Positions 48,742 through 58,946 of a DNA stretch of 64,000 bases are shown piece after piece (the first letter of the stretch is position 1; each line of letters opens with the position of its first letter). The position numbers and the translations under genes are program-made. The DNA comes from Streptomyces xiamenensis (lineage in GTDB: Bacteria > Actinomycetota > Actinomycetes > Streptomycetales > Streptomycetaceae), in NCBI RefSeq assembly GCF_000993785.3, contig NZ_CP009922.3:3906001-3970000 (forward strand), given 5' to 3'. The notes below the pieces were generated by a model. That model was given only the letters and a program-made list of their open reading frames with translations. It did not search any database and was not told the DNA's origin.

Positions 48742-49428
48742 TCAGGCCACTGGCGGCGCGGTGGCCAGGCTCCGCCGGACCTGGCGGGTGATCTCGTCGG
48801 CGAGGATCTCCGGCCGGCCCGACTCGACGCCGTCCAGGGCCTGTGTGGCGACCTCGGCGGGGTCGCTCTTCTGATCGGCGGGGACACTCGTGGCCATGTC
48901 GGTGTCCATGTATCCGACGTGCAGCGCCGAGACTCCGATGCCGCGCGGCGCCAGTTCCTCCCGGGCCGCGTCGGTCAGTGCCCAGGCGGCGGCCTTGGCC
49001 GCGGCGTAGGCCCCGAGGCCGGCCGGATGCAGCCAGGACAGCACGGACAGGACGTTGAGAACGGCGCCGCCGCCGTTGCCCTCGATGACGGGGGCGAAGG
49101 CGCGGGTCACGGCGAGGGGGCCGAAGAAGTTCGTCTCCATCTCCAGGCGCACCGCTTCCGGGCCGCCCGCGATCAGCGGGGTGCCGGTCGAGATGCCGGC
49201 GTTGTTCACCAGCAGTGTCGCGTCGGACGCGGCGCGCGCCGCGGCCCGGATCGACTCCTCGTCCGTCACGTCCAGCCGCAGCGCGGTGACGCACGGCAGG
49301 TCCACCGTCTCGGGGCGGCGGGCCGCCGCGTACACCTTCGCTCCGCGCGCCACGAGCTGGGTGGCCAGCTGTCGCCCGAGCCCCCGGTTGGCGCCGGTGA
49401 CCACCGCGACCGCGTCCTTCAGTTCCAT
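48742..49428 (-). CDS. Short-chain dehydrogenase/reductase
   Basis: 228 residues, classical SDR. Cofactor motif TGANRGLGRQ, NNAG (VNNAGIS), and the catalytic Ser...Tyr-xxx-Lys as LSVLSWLHPAGLGAYAAAKAA, in which Tyr and the +4 Lys are present. NADPH preference is plausible from Arg residues near AARRPE. GGGAG 5 nt upstream of the ATG. Divergent from the TetR gene and probably its main target. Confidence 0.93.
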   Translation of the reverse strand: MELKDAVAVVTGANRGLGRQLATQLVARGAKVYAAARRPETVDLPCVTALRLDVTDEESIRAAARAASDATLLVNNAGISTGTPLIAGGPEAVRLEMETNFFGPLAVTRAFAPVIEGNGGGAVLNVLSVLSWLHPAGLGAYAAAKAAAWALTDAAREELAPRGIGVSALHVGYMDTDMATSVPADQKSDPAEVATQALDGVESGRPEILADEITRQVRRSLATAPPVA

Positions 49429-49444
49429 GTCAGCTCCCGGTTCA

Positions 49445-49466
49445 TTAGATTATGACTGCAATCTAA
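49445..49466. promoter_or_regulatory. TetR operator between SDR and TetR genes
   Basis: Perfect inverted repeat TTAGATT (49445-49451), 8-bp spacer, AATCTAA (49460-49466). It overlaps the likely minus-strand -10 TAATCT (49452-49447) of the SDR gene, so binding would block that promoter. Confidence 0.75.
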
Positions 49467-49515
49467 ACACTCGACTAGGATAGATGCCAGTCGACATCCC
49501 ATCGGGAGGTGGCGG

Positions 49516-50076
49516 ATGGGCCGCGTGTCGCGGGCACAGGCGCAGGAGAACCGCCGGCGAGTGGTGGAAACCGCTTCCCGGCTGTTCAGGGAACAGGGCA
49601 CGCAGGTCAGCGTCGCCGACCTGATGAAGGCGTCCGGGCTGACCCATGGCGGCTTCTACAAGCAGTTCGCCTCCAAGGAGGCTCTCGTCGACGAGGCCAC
49701 CGCCCACGCGTTCGGCGAGCTCACCCGGCTCCACCGGGACGGCCTCGACCAGCACGACGGACAGCGCGACGCCGCCCGGCGGGCGGTGATCGACTCCTAC
49801 CTCTCCGTCGAGCACCGCGACAGCGCGGCGGACGGCTGCCCCGTCGCCGCACTCGCCACCGACATGGCCCGCGAACCGGAGGACCGCGAGGCCCGCCGCG
49901 TCTACACCGAGGGAGTGGGCGACTTCGCCCGGGTGCTCACCACCGACGACCAGGACGGCATCATCCAGCTGTGCACGATGCTCGGCGCCCTCGTCCTGGC
50001 TCGCGCGACCAAGGGCTCCCCCCTCTCCGAGGAGATCCTGGCCACCGCGCACGCCGCCTTGACGGAGACCGGCTGA
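49516..50076 (+). CDS. TetR-family repressor
   Basis: 186 residues. N-terminal helix-turn-helix (about 10-60: VVETASRLFREQGTQVSVADLMKASGLTHGGFYKQFASKEAL) is typical; the C-terminal part is the ligand domain and includes DGCPVAALATDMA, whose Cys might sense electrophiles or quinones. GGGAGGT upstream of the ATG. Likely represses the divergent SDR gene and perhaps the oxidoreductase and hydrolase. Confidence 0.94.
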   Translation: MGRVSRAQAQENRRRVVETASRLFREQGTQVSVADLMKASGLTHGGFYKQFASKEALVDEATAHAFGELTRLHRDGLDQHDGQRDAARRAVIDSYLSVEHRDSAADGCPVAALATDMAREPEDREARRVYTEGVGDFARVLTTDDQDGIIQLCTMLGALVLARATKGSPLSEEILATAHAALTETG

Positions 50077-50429
50077 TCGGGGCCGCGACGCCGGGCGCAC
50101 CGCCGGCCGTCCCCGGTGCCGCGCGTGCGGATGGACCTGAATGATCTGCGCGTCCCCCGTTCGCCCCACGCCGGGATCCCGCTGTGGCACGGCCCACCGG
50201 CCGCCGACTCCGGAAGCGGCTCGCGGTGGAACAGGTACCCGGCGCTTGCCTGGTCTGCGATGTGACAGGGGCCGCGTCCGGCGAAGCGCCTGGAATCACC
50301 GGAGGGCGACGACCGACGACCTGGACGGTCTTTTCCGGCGTCTGCCGGATCCGGCCGGCCCGCGTCAGCAAGCAGCCCGGACCCGCCGTGGGCGGGGCCG
50401 GGCTCGCGGGCCGGTGGGGCGCGGAGCGG
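50077..50429. other. Gene-free interval between TetR and a convergent gene
   Basis: 353 bp. Open frames on both strands here show no family features or ribosome sites and look like codon-bias shadows. No strong hairpin or repeat was seen. Confidence 0.5.
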
Positions 50430-52157
50430 TCAGTCCGTGCCGAGGTCGATGACCGCGACGCGCTTGGCCGGGTCCGTCTCGCGCAGGGCGTCGCGCAGGG
50501 CGCCCGCCACGTCCGTCGGTTCGACCGGGGTCTGGCTGCCGTCGCCCCGCGTCACGAGGACGCCGTCGAACTGGGAGCCGTAGAGGGACGCCAGGACCTC
50601 CAGGTCGTACACGTCCACCAGCGAGCCGTTGGAGGGCTGCATCGACAGGAACTGGTGGATGGAGTTCTCCGGGCTCATCGGGAGGGAGATGCCGCCCGCC
50701 TCGATGTAGACCATGTCGGACATCGCCGGTTCGGCGAACTCCGCCATCGCGCGGGCCACTTCCTCCTCGGTGATCTCCGGCTCCACCGTGGTCGTGGGCA
50801 GGGTGATCACGGTGTTCTCACCGGTCGCCGCGCGGGTGCGGAACGCCGACTCCACCGCGTCGGCGGCGGCCTGCACGTTGATGCCCTCGCCCGGCGTGCC
50901 CGGCTGGGCCTCGGCGCCCGCGCTGCTGAAGGTGATGGAGCCCTCCACCGGGGCGCCGGAACCGACGCCCGCCGTCAGGTCCTCCAGCGCCACCGTCAGC
51001 TTCTCCCGGTCCACGGAGAAGACCGCGTCCATCGCCCGCTCGCTGCCCAGCAGCGAGCCGAAGACGGCCATCGGCGCGTAGTCCGGCTCGGCGGCGGCGC
51101 GCACGGTCGCCTCGGTGTCCACCGAGAGACCGGCCACGCTCGGCTTGAGCTCCATCTCCTCGTCGCCGACCTGGAGCAGCAGCGGGGCGTTGTTGGCGTC
51201 GTCCAGCGCCGCGTCCAGCAGGGCGACGGCCTCCGGGGTGTTGCGGCCACCGATGTCCTGGCCCAGGACAGTGGTGCCCTTGGGGACATCCTCCTGGTTG
51301 AGCACCAGGCCGGTGCCGTAGGCGGCCACCGCCACCAGCACGACGGCGACGGCGGCGAGCTTGCCGAGCTTGCCCACCTTGCTCTTGCGCTTCTTCGGTG
51401 CCGCGGGGGCCGCCGCCGGGGCGGGCTTGGGCTGCTCCGCCATCTCGTCGAAGTCCAGCGCCGGGGGCGGCACCGGCCGGCCGGAGGCCGGCTCGGAGAA
51501 CGTGGGGATGGCGGCGGTGTCACCGTGCCCGGGGGGCGGCGGGGGCGGGAACGGGCCCCCCAGGTCCAGGGTGGGGCCGCCCGGCTCGTCCCGTTCGCCG
51601 GGAGGAAGCGTCAGCTCCCCGGTCATCGGCCCGGTGGTGGGGCCCGCCGGCGCGGAGGCGCCCACCGGGCGCGGGGGCAGCCCCATGCCCTCCGCCGGGG
51701 TCTCGGAGAACCAGGACGGGTTGCTCCCGGTCTCTTCCAGCGGCTTGCGCGGGGCGGGCGGGGCGTCGAACGTCGTGTCGCCCAGCGAGAGCGCGCCGGT
51801 GTGCTCGTCCTCCGCCTGCGGCGCCTTGCGCGGCTCGAACCACGAGCTGGTCTTCTTCTTGCCGGCCGAGGGAGCCTGCTCGCCCAGGCCGCTGGAGGTG
51901 GCACCGGAGGCGGGCTTGGGCCGGACCGGCAGGCCCGGTGCCGGCGCGGGCGGTGCCGGTGTCTCGTCCCCTGCCACGTCGTCGTCGAGTGTCTCCCGCA
52001 CGACGACGGGCGGAATCGGCCGGGATCCGGGGATGTTGATCCGGATCCGGGTCGTCATCGTGGTCTCGGTCTTCTTCTCCTCCGGCTGCGCCGCACCCGG
52101 CGGAGTACCGTCGTTCCCCCGGGGACTGGGGTACGGACTGTCAGTTTCACGACTCAA
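50430..52157 (-). CDS. Pro-rich single-pass membrane protein with PG-binding-4/VanW-associated repeats
   Basis: 575 residues. A ~280-residue Pro/Gly-rich cytoplasmic region, a Lys-rich stop (PKKRKSKVGKLGKL) and one membrane helix (AAVAVVLVAVAAYGTGLVL) precede an extracellular domain. That domain starts VPKGTTVLGQDIGGRNTPEAVALLDAAL, which resembles the putative peptidoglycan-binding repeats found with VanW proteins; two such repeats seem present. Likely cell-wall linked. TTG start, with GGGAG 8 nt upstream; an in-frame ATG at 52058 gives 542 residues and cannot be excluded. Confidence 0.82.
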   Translation of the reverse strand: MSRETDSPYPSPRGNDGTPPGAAQPEEKKTETTMTTRIRINIPGSRPIPPVVVRETLDDDVAGDETPAPPAPAPGLPVRPKPASGATSSGLGEQAPSAGKKKTSSWFEPRKAPQAEDEHTGALSLGDTTFDAPPAPRKPLEETGSNPSWFSETPAEGMGLPPRPVGASAPAGPTTGPMTGELTLPPGERDEPGGPTLDLGGPFPPPPPPGHGDTAAIPTFSEPASGRPVPPPALDFDEMAEQPKPAPAAAPAAPKKRKSKVGKLGKLAAVAVVLVAVAAYGTGLVLNQEDVPKGTTVLGQDIGGRNTPEAVALLDAALDDANNAPLLLQVGDEEMELKPSVAGLSVDTEATVRAAAEPDYAPMAVFGSLLGSERAMDAVFSVDREKLTVALEDLTAGVGSGAPVEGSITFSSAGAEAQPGTPGEGINVQAAADAVESAFRTRAATGENTVITLPTTTVEPEITEEEVARAMAEFAEPAMSDMVYIEAGGISLPMSPENSIHQFLSMQPSNGSLVDVYDLEVLASLYGSQFDGVLVTRGDGSQTPVEPTDVAGALRDALRETDPAKRVAVIDLGTD

Positions 52158-52290
52158 GGCAGGATCTCCCGGTTGGCTTCCACCGGCCGGCCCGGATTCA
52201 CTGGCCGGGGCCGGGCGGCAGCCCCACCATACTGGGGTCGGCGCGAACGTACGGCCTCAGCACAGGATTGGCACATCCGTGCTCCGGGGT
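52158..52290. other. Gap upstream of the Pro-rich protein gene
   Basis: 133 bp between two minus-strand genes, probably holding the promoter of the Pro-rich protein gene (GGGAG ribosome site near 52170). No clear operator. Confidence 0.4.
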
Positions 52291-52665
52291 TCATGAACGT
52301 CCACCGGTCAGTCGTTCCGGCGGCACCCAGAACATCGGGCGGCCGGCCGGCGCGAGTGCCCAACAGACTCCGGCCAGGACCATACCGCCCAGCAGGAACA
52401 CGTAACTCGTCGCCCCCGACGCGAAGATGAAGTCTCCCTGCGGACGGGACGCGGTGAGGGCGAGCACGGCCAGGACCCAGCCGGCCGCCGGAGCCCCCGC
52501 CCCGGCGCGCGAACGGGTCAGCAGCGCGCCACCCCAGAACAACGCCGCCGCTCCCGCGAGTGACAGCAACAGGCCCAGCGGTGACCAGCCGGCCTGGATC
52601 AGCGAACCGGCGATCCCGCCCAGCGCTCCGAGGACGGCCAGCGCCGCGTATGCCGCGATTTTCAT
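52291..52665 (-). CDS. Small multi-pass membrane protein (DUF6113-like)
   Basis: 124 residues with about four hydrophobic segments (AAYAALAVLGALGGIAGSLI, LGLLLSLAGAAALFWGGALL, GWVLAVLALT, YVFLLGGMVLAGVCWAL). No catalytic motif. ATG 52665 overlaps the mshB stop as ATGA, so it is coupled to mshB, an arrangement I recall in other streptomycetes. Function unknown. Confidence 0.8.
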   Translation of the reverse strand: MKIAAYAALAVLGALGGIAGSLIQAGWSPLGLLLSLAGAAALFWGGALLTRSRAGAGAPAAGWVLAVLALTASRPQGDFIFASGATSYVFLLGGMVLAGVCWALAPAGRPMFWVPPERLTGGRS

Positions 52666-53503
52666 GGTGCCTCTTCCAGACCGGCGAAGACGTCCGTCGC
52701 GCCGGGGGGTACGGGGGCGCCCGCCGCCGGCAGGTAGTACTCGGTCTCCCACAGCGGCTGGGCCAGATCGTTCGACAGGGTGAAGGAGATGCCGTCGGCA
52801 GCCACCGTGATCTGGGTGGCGTGGGCCGCCATCGCGGCCCGCTTGGCGGCCAGCTGGGCGGCGGTGCCGGTCACGGTGATCGCCACCGCCTCCTCGGGCA
52901 CCACGCCGGGCAGATCCGCCAGGGCGGCCGTCCTCGCGGTGCCCCGAGCGAGGCCAGCCGGCGGGCGGCCTCCCGCTCGGGAAGGCAGTTGTACAGCACC
53001 CGCCCGATCCGGTGCTCCCCGGCGGCCAGTTCCGCGCCGCGCAGGGCCACCCGGTGGGCCTGGATGTGATCGGGGTGCCCGTAACCGCCCTGCGGGTCGT
53101 AGGTGATCAGCACGTCCGGGCGGACCTCGGTGATCACCCGCGCCAGCTCCCGGGCCGGCTCGTCGGGGGCGGCGGACCAGAACGCCCCGGGCGCCCGGTT
53201 CGTCGCCAGGCCCATCATGCCCGAGTCGCGCCAGCGGCCCGCGCCCCCCAGCAGCCGGTGGTCACGCACGCCGAGGGCCCGCATCGCGGCGGACAGCTCC
53301 CGCTCGCGGTACGGGCCCAGGGTGTTGTCGCGGTCGGCGGCCAGGTGCGCCAGCTCCGGCGGGATCACCTCACCCTCCTCGCCGAGGGTGCAGGTGACCA
53401 CGGTGACCCGGACACCGGCGGCCACGGCGGCCGCCATGGTGACGCCGTTGCCGATCGACTCGTCGTCGGGGTGCGCGTGCACCAGCAGCAGGGACCTACT
53501 CAT
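52662..53503 (-). pseudogene. mshB: mshB (GlcNAc-Ins deacetylase of mycothiol biosynthesis), apparent single-base frameshift
   Basis: The first ~186 codons encode a clear MshB zinc deacetylase (HAHPDDES metal motif, [27 protein letters not shown]). The frame then leaves the family at the CCCC run 52942-52945 (plus strand) and ends at 52871. The family C-terminus continues in the -1 frame ([17 protein letters not shown], then MAAHATQITVAADG and NDLAQPLWETEYYL) to 52662. Adding one base restores a 280-residue protein of normal length. Either a real inactivating deletion or a homopolymer sequence error. TAAGCT ends 7 nt before the ATG (leaderless). Confidence 0.88.
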
Positions 53504-53510
53504 GCCCCTG

Positions 53511-53516
53511 AGCTTA
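53511..53516 (-). promoter_or_regulatory. -10 element (TAAGCT) of leaderless mshB
   Basis: On the minus strand TAAGCT is followed by 7 nt and the mshB ATG, predicting a transcript that begins at the start codon. Confidence 0.5.
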
Positions 53517-53538
53517 CGACGCCGTGCCGACAGTCCGG

Positions 53539-53748
53539 TCAGAAGGAGAGATTGCTGATCATCCCGGCCACACTGGAGGTCACATCATTGATGGTCGGTG
53601 CGATGTTCGAGCTGGCGAGATAGAAGCCGAACAGCACACACACCAGGGCGTGGATGCCTTTGAGACCTGCCTTCTTGATCAGCAAGAAGACAATGATCGC
53701 GAAGAGCAGCACTGCGGAGACGGAGAGCGCCACCGGGATCACCTCCAT
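53539..53748 (-). CDS. Small two-helix membrane protein
   Basis: 69 residues: [23 protein letters not shown] and [16 protein letters not shown] are two membrane segments, followed by [18 protein letters not shown]. Codon use is unusually AT-rich for this region. Conserved-looking but function unknown. No good ribosome site upstream of the ATG. Oriented like mshB and 35 bp upstream of it. Confidence 0.75.
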   Translation of the reverse strand: MEVIPVALSVSAVLLFAIIVFLLIKKAGLKGIHALVCVLFGFYLASSNIAPTINDVTSSVAGMISNLSF

Positions 53749-53895
53749 GTCGTGACCGGTTCCGGGCAGGGGGAGCGGCCCCTGAGCGGGGGTTGCCCAG
53801 AGGATTTCCTACCCATCGTGCGCAACGGATCATAACGATCAGTCAGGCGGCATGACTCGGTGCACAGGAGCAGAAGAGGGGCGCACGCCCCCGTC

Positions 53896-54977
<1,082 letters not shown>

Positions 54978-54981
<4 letters not shown>

Positions 54982-56006
54982 CGGCTCTGTCCTTCCAGGC
55001 GGGGTCGTACGCGTGCGTCGAACAGCGTGCGCCGCTGCCCGTCGTCCAGGTGGCAGGCCGCCCCGCGCCCGGCGGGCAGCGCGGGCCGTTCACCCGTGCA
55101 GCGTTCGGCGGGCGTCACCGCGTCGCGGTGGGCGCAGCGCGGCGCGAACGGGCAGCCGTCCGGGGGGCTGAGCAGGGAGGGCGGGGAGCCGGGGATCGGC
55201 AGCAGCTCCTGCTCGGTGTCGCCGCCGAGGCGCGGCATGGAGCCCAGCAGCCCCCAGGTGTACGGGTGCTGGGGCCGCCGCAGGACCTCCCGCACGGTGC
55301 CGCGCTCCACGGCCCGGCCCGCGTACATCACCAGGACGTCGTCGCTGACCTGCGAGACCACCCCCAGGTCGTGGGTGATCAGGATGATCGCGGAGCCGAA
55401 CTCCTGCTGGAGGTCGAGCAGCAGATCCAGGATCTGCGCCTGGACGGTGACGTCCAGTGCGGTGGTCGGCTCGTCGGCGATCAGCAGATCGGGGTCGCAC
55501 ACCAGCGCCATCGCGATCATCGCGCGCTGCCGCATGCCGCCGGAGAACTGGTGGGGGTAGTCGTCCACCCGCTGCCGCGGGTGCGGGATGCCGACCTTGC
55601 CGAGCATCTCGATGGCCCGCTCGCGCGCCTCGCGCTTGCCGGCGCCCCGGTGCTTGCGGAACGGCTCGGCGATCTGCCGGCCGATCGTGTAGTAGGGGGA
55701 GAGCGCGGTGAGCGGGTCCTGGAAGATCATCGCGGCCTTGTTGCCGCGCAGCCGCTGCAACTGCCGTTCCCCGGCGCCGGTCAGCTCCTGTCCGTCCAGC
55801 TCGATCTCGCCGCCGATGGTGGCGGTGCGTGGGTTGTGCAGCCCCAGGATCGCCTGGTTTGCGACCGACTTGCCGGACCCCGACTCACCGACGATGCCCA
55901 GCGTCCGGCCGCGCTCCAGCTCGAAGGAGAGCCCGTCCACGGCCTTGACCACGCCGTCCTCGGTGCCGAAGTGCACGCGCAGATCGCGTACCGACAGATA
56001 GCTCAC
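54978..56006 (-). CDS. Peptide ABC transporter ATPase, DppD/OppD type (operon 3)
   Basis: 342 residues. Walker [26 protein letters not shown], signature [15 protein letters not shown], Walker [14 protein letters not shown]-loop ITHDLGVV, C-terminal [15 protein letters not shown]. Lies 16 bp after the permease and overlaps the next ATPase by 4 bp. Confidence 0.95.
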
Positions 56007-56022
56007 GGATGGCTCCCGGCTC

Positions 56023-57000
56023 CTAGGACAGCCGCACGCGCGGGTCGATGAGGGCGTAGGCGGCGTCGACGATGATGTTGAAGACGACGATCATGAGGGC
56101 GGCGAACAGCATCACCCCCATCAGCATGGGGAGGTTGGACTTGGTGACCGAATCGACGGCGAGCCGGCCCAGGCCCGGGAGCGCGAACGTGTACTCGGTG
56201 ACCATCGCCCCGCCGAACAGCGAGCCCATGTCCACGCCGATGATCGTGACGATGGGGATCAGCGAGCCGCGCCAGGCGTACCGGAAGAACACGGTGGGCC
56301 GGGACATGCCCTTGGCCCGCGCGGTGCGCACGTGTTCCTCCTGGAGCTGTTCGATGAGGGTGGCCCGCGCCATGCGGGTGTAGTTCGCGGTGAAGATGGT
56401 GGACAGCACCAGCCAGGGCAGCAGCAGCCCCTTCAGCCAGCCCAGTGGGTCCTCGGTGAGGGGGACGTACTGGGGCTGCGGCAGCAGCTGCGTCTGGTAG
56501 ACGAACAGCGCCAGGGCGAGCGGGCCCAGGAAGTAGATCTGCATCGAGGAGAGCACCAGCGAGGTGGAGCTCATCACCTTGTCCAGCAGCGTGCCGCGCC
56601 GCCAGGCGGCCAGCATGCCCAGGCCCAGGCCCAGCACCAGGAAGACGACCGCGCCGCCGAGGGTCAGCGAGACGGTGGTGGGCAGCCGGTCCAGGATGGT
56701 GTCCAGGACCGGGCGGTTGTCGGCGAAGGAGAAGCCGAGGCAGGGCGCGGGGCAGGGCCCGGCGGCGAAGTCGCGGCCGGCGAAGATGCCGACCATGTAC
56801 TCCCAGTACTGCACGGGGACGGGCTGGTCGATGCCCAGGTTCCGCTCCACGATGGCCAGCTGGTCGGGGGTGCAGACCTTGCCGCAGGCGAGCAGCGCGG
56901 GGTTGCGGGGGATCGCGTAGAAGAGGAAGAAGGTGACGGCGCTGATGATCAGCAGGATGGCGACGGCACCCAGCGAGCGCCGGAAGAGGAATCGGAGCAT
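56023..57000 (-). CDS. Peptide ABC transporter permease, DppB/OppB type (operon 3)
   Basis: 325 residues, about six helices. Between helices 1 and 2 there is a Cys-containing loop (LLACGKVCTPDQL and GPCPAPCLGF: four Cys) not seen in the other two operons' OppB proteins, suggesting extracellular disulfides. EAA loop VRTARAKGMSRPTVFFRYAWRGS. ATG 57000 with no strong ribosome site visible. Confidence 0.94.
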   Translation of the reverse strand: MLRFLFRRSLGAVAILLIISAVTFFLFYAIPRNPALLACGKVCTPDQLAIVERNLGIDQPVPVQYWEYMVGIFAGRDFAAGPCPAPCLGFSFADNRPVLDTILDRLPTTVSLTLGGAVVFLVLGLGLGMLAAWRRGTLLDKVMSSTSLVLSSMQIYFLGPLALALFVYQTQLLPQPQYVPLTEDPLGWLKGLLLPWLVLSTIFTANYTRMARATLIEQLQEEHVRTARAKGMSRPTVFFRYAWRGSLIPIVTIIGVDMGSLFGGAMVTEYTFALPGLGRLAVDSVTKSNLPMLMGVMLFAALMIVVFNIIVDAAYALIDPRVRLS

Positions 57001-57043
57001 CTGGTAGGCAGCTTTCGGTGACAGCCGGCGCCGGGGCCGGCGA

Positions 57044-57061
57044 CCGGGGTGCGCACCCCGG
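57044..57061 (-). terminator. Hairpin between binding-protein and permease genes (operon 3)
   Basis: Perfect 18-bp palindrome (CCGGGGTG-CG-CACCCCGG) in the 105-bp gap downstream of the lipoprotein gene. A likely transcript stabiliser or attenuator, similar in position to the operon 1 hairpin. Confidence 0.45.
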
Positions 57062-57105
57062 GTGGGTGGGCGCCCCCGGCCGCCGGCGGCCGATCGCGTC
57101 GCGGG

Positions 57106-58923
57106 TCAGTCCTGGACGACGAACAGGCGGTGCATGTCGACGGTGCTGAAGTCGTTGTTGAAGACCGCGCCGCCGATCCGCGACCCGTGCAGGATGTTCT
57201 GCTTGTAGTAGAAGAGCGGGACGCCCGGCAGGTCCTCCTCCAGAATCCGCTTCTGGAGCGCGAACCAGGCGGTGGCCGCCTCCTCGGCGTCCGACAGCAG
57301 CAGGATCCGGTCGATCTCCTCGTTGATGTAGTCCTGGTTGATGTGGCTGTAGTTGGACGCGCCGTCCTGGATGGTGCGGCCGTCGTACTGCGCCGGGATC
57401 ACCGTGGCGGCCGACAGCCAGTCATGGCCCCAGTTGCTGCGGTAGATGTCGTAGCCGTTGTCGACCTGGCCGATGGTGTCGTAGTACTGCTCGGTGGGGA
57501 CCTCGCTGCGGTTGACCTCGAAGCCGGCCGTCTCCAGGGCGTCGGCGATGGCCACCGCCGCCTGCTGGTCCTCGGGGGCCACGTGGTGCAGGTAGTTCAG
57601 CTCGTAGCCGACCGCGTCGGCCTCCTCCAGCAGTTCCCTGGCCCGCTCGGTGTCGCCCTGCGGCAGGGCGAGCTTGCCGTACGGGTCGTAGCCCTCCTCG
57701 TAGCCGGGCAGCAGCGGGGAGATGAAGCCGCCCGCGTAGTCGCCGCCGATGGCGCCGCCGTACGCGTTGAGCACCCCGTTGAGCGGCACGGCGTGGGCGA
57801 TGGCCTCGCGGACGCGCTTGTCGGGCACCGTCTCCTGGTTGATGACGAGGGAGGCCACGAACACCTGGTAGCCGCTGACCAGCCGCTCCTGGACGGCCGG
57901 GTCCTGGACGACCTCCGCCGATCCGGCGTCGATGCCGTTGTTGAAGCTGATGGCGTACTGGTTGTCGCCGTTGTCCGCGACCAGCCGGCCGGTGGAGTCG
58001 TCCTGGCTGTGGCCGAAGGTGATCTCGTACCGGTCCGGGTAGGCGTTGCGCGCGGCGTCCGTCTCCGGCACCCAGTGCTCGTTGCGGGTGAGCGTCATGG
58101 AGCGCCCGGGGCGGAAGTCCTCGATCTGGTACGGGCCGGAGGTCAGCGGGTCCTGGTCGTACCGCTCCTGGGTGTCGCCCTCCAGCGAGACGGCGAAGTA
58201 GCCGGGCTGGGTCAGCGCGTACGGCAGGTCGTTCTGCGGCTGGGCGAAGTGGAAGACGATGGTCTTCTCGTCCGGGGTCTCCAGCACGGTGTCCGGCAGG
58301 TGGTCGCCCTCGTACGGGCCGCCGGGCAGCAGCTCGCGGTAGGCGGCGCCCTCGGCGTCGGCCAGCCAGGACTGGATGAACGTCGGGCCCTGGGTGATGA
58401 AGTCCGCGAACTGGCGCTCGAAGGTGTGCCGGATGTCGGCGGAGGTGATCGGGCTGCCGTCGTTGAAGTAGATGTCGTCCTTGAGGGTGTACGTCCAGGT
58501 GCGGCCCTCGTCGGCGACGGTGCCCGCGTCGGTGGCGAGGTCGCCGACCACCGCGTACGTGCCGTCGTTGTGCAGCCGGGTGGTGGTCAGGCCGCGGTGC
58601 AGCAGCCGGGCGATGGTCATCTCGTGCGCGACGTAGACCTGCGCCGGGTCGAGGTGGTCGGGGGAGGTCTCCTGGAGGACCCGGATGGTGCCGCCGGGCT
58701 GCGCGCCCGGTACCTCCTCGGCCGGTCCCGTCGAGCCGGCCGCGTCGGCGAACTCGATGGTCTGGAGGGTCTCGGGGCCGGGGTCCTTGCCGCCGTCCCC
58801 GTTGTCCGCGCCGCCCCCGCCGCCGCTGCTGCACGCGCTGAGGACCAGGGCACCGGCCAGGGCGAGGGAGGCGGCCACGGTGCCCCGCCCGGTTATGGAT
58901 CTGCGTCGCGTCGAGATGGTCAT
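57106..58923 (-). CDS. Peptide ABC transporter substrate-binding lipoprotein (operon 3)
   Basis: 605 residues. Signal peptide with lipobox LSAC (Cys about 31), Gly-rich linker, family-5 solute-binding protein with LQETSPDHLDPAQVYVAHEM, WTYTLKDDIYFNDGSPITSADI and the C-terminal LEEDLPGVPLFYYKQNILHG. Distinct from the two paralogues in operons 1 and 2. It is the second gene of its operon, between two permeases, the order I remember for bldKABCDE in S. coelicolor. Confidence 0.94.
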   Translation of the reverse strand: MTISTRRRSITGRGTVAASLALAGALVLSACSSGGGGGADNGDGGKDPGPETLQTIEFADAAGSTGPAEEVPGAQPGGTIRVLQETSPDHLDPAQVYVAHEMTIARLLHRGLTTTRLHNDGTYAVVGDLATDAGTVADEGRTWTYTLKDDIYFNDGSPITSADIRHTFERQFADFITQGPTFIQSWLADAEGAAYRELLPGGPYEGDHLPDTVLETPDEKTIVFHFAQPQNDLPYALTQPGYFAVSLEGDTQERYDQDPLTSGPYQIEDFRPGRSMTLTRNEHWVPETDAARNAYPDRYEITFGHSQDDSTGRLVADNGDNQYAISFNNGIDAGSAEVVQDPAVQERLVSGYQVFVASLVINQETVPDKRVREAIAHAVPLNGVLNAYGGAIGGDYAGGFISPLLPGYEEGYDPYGKLALPQGDTERARELLEEADAVGYELNYLHHVAPEDQQAAVAIADALETAGFEVNRSEVPTEQYYDTIGQVDNGYDIYRSNWGHDWLSAATVIPAQYDGRTIQDGASNYSHINQDYINEEIDRILLLSDAEEAATAWFALQKRILEEDLPGVPLFYYKQNILHGSRIGGAVFNNDFSTVDMHRLFVVQD

Positions 58924-58946
58924 GGCTGTGGTCGCACCTCACTGGG

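Noticed and set aside
52942..52945. Programmed -1 frameshifting in mshB
   Set aside because: No slippery heptamer or downstream pseudoknot is apparent, and MshB proteins are normally single-frame. A deletion or sequence error is simpler.
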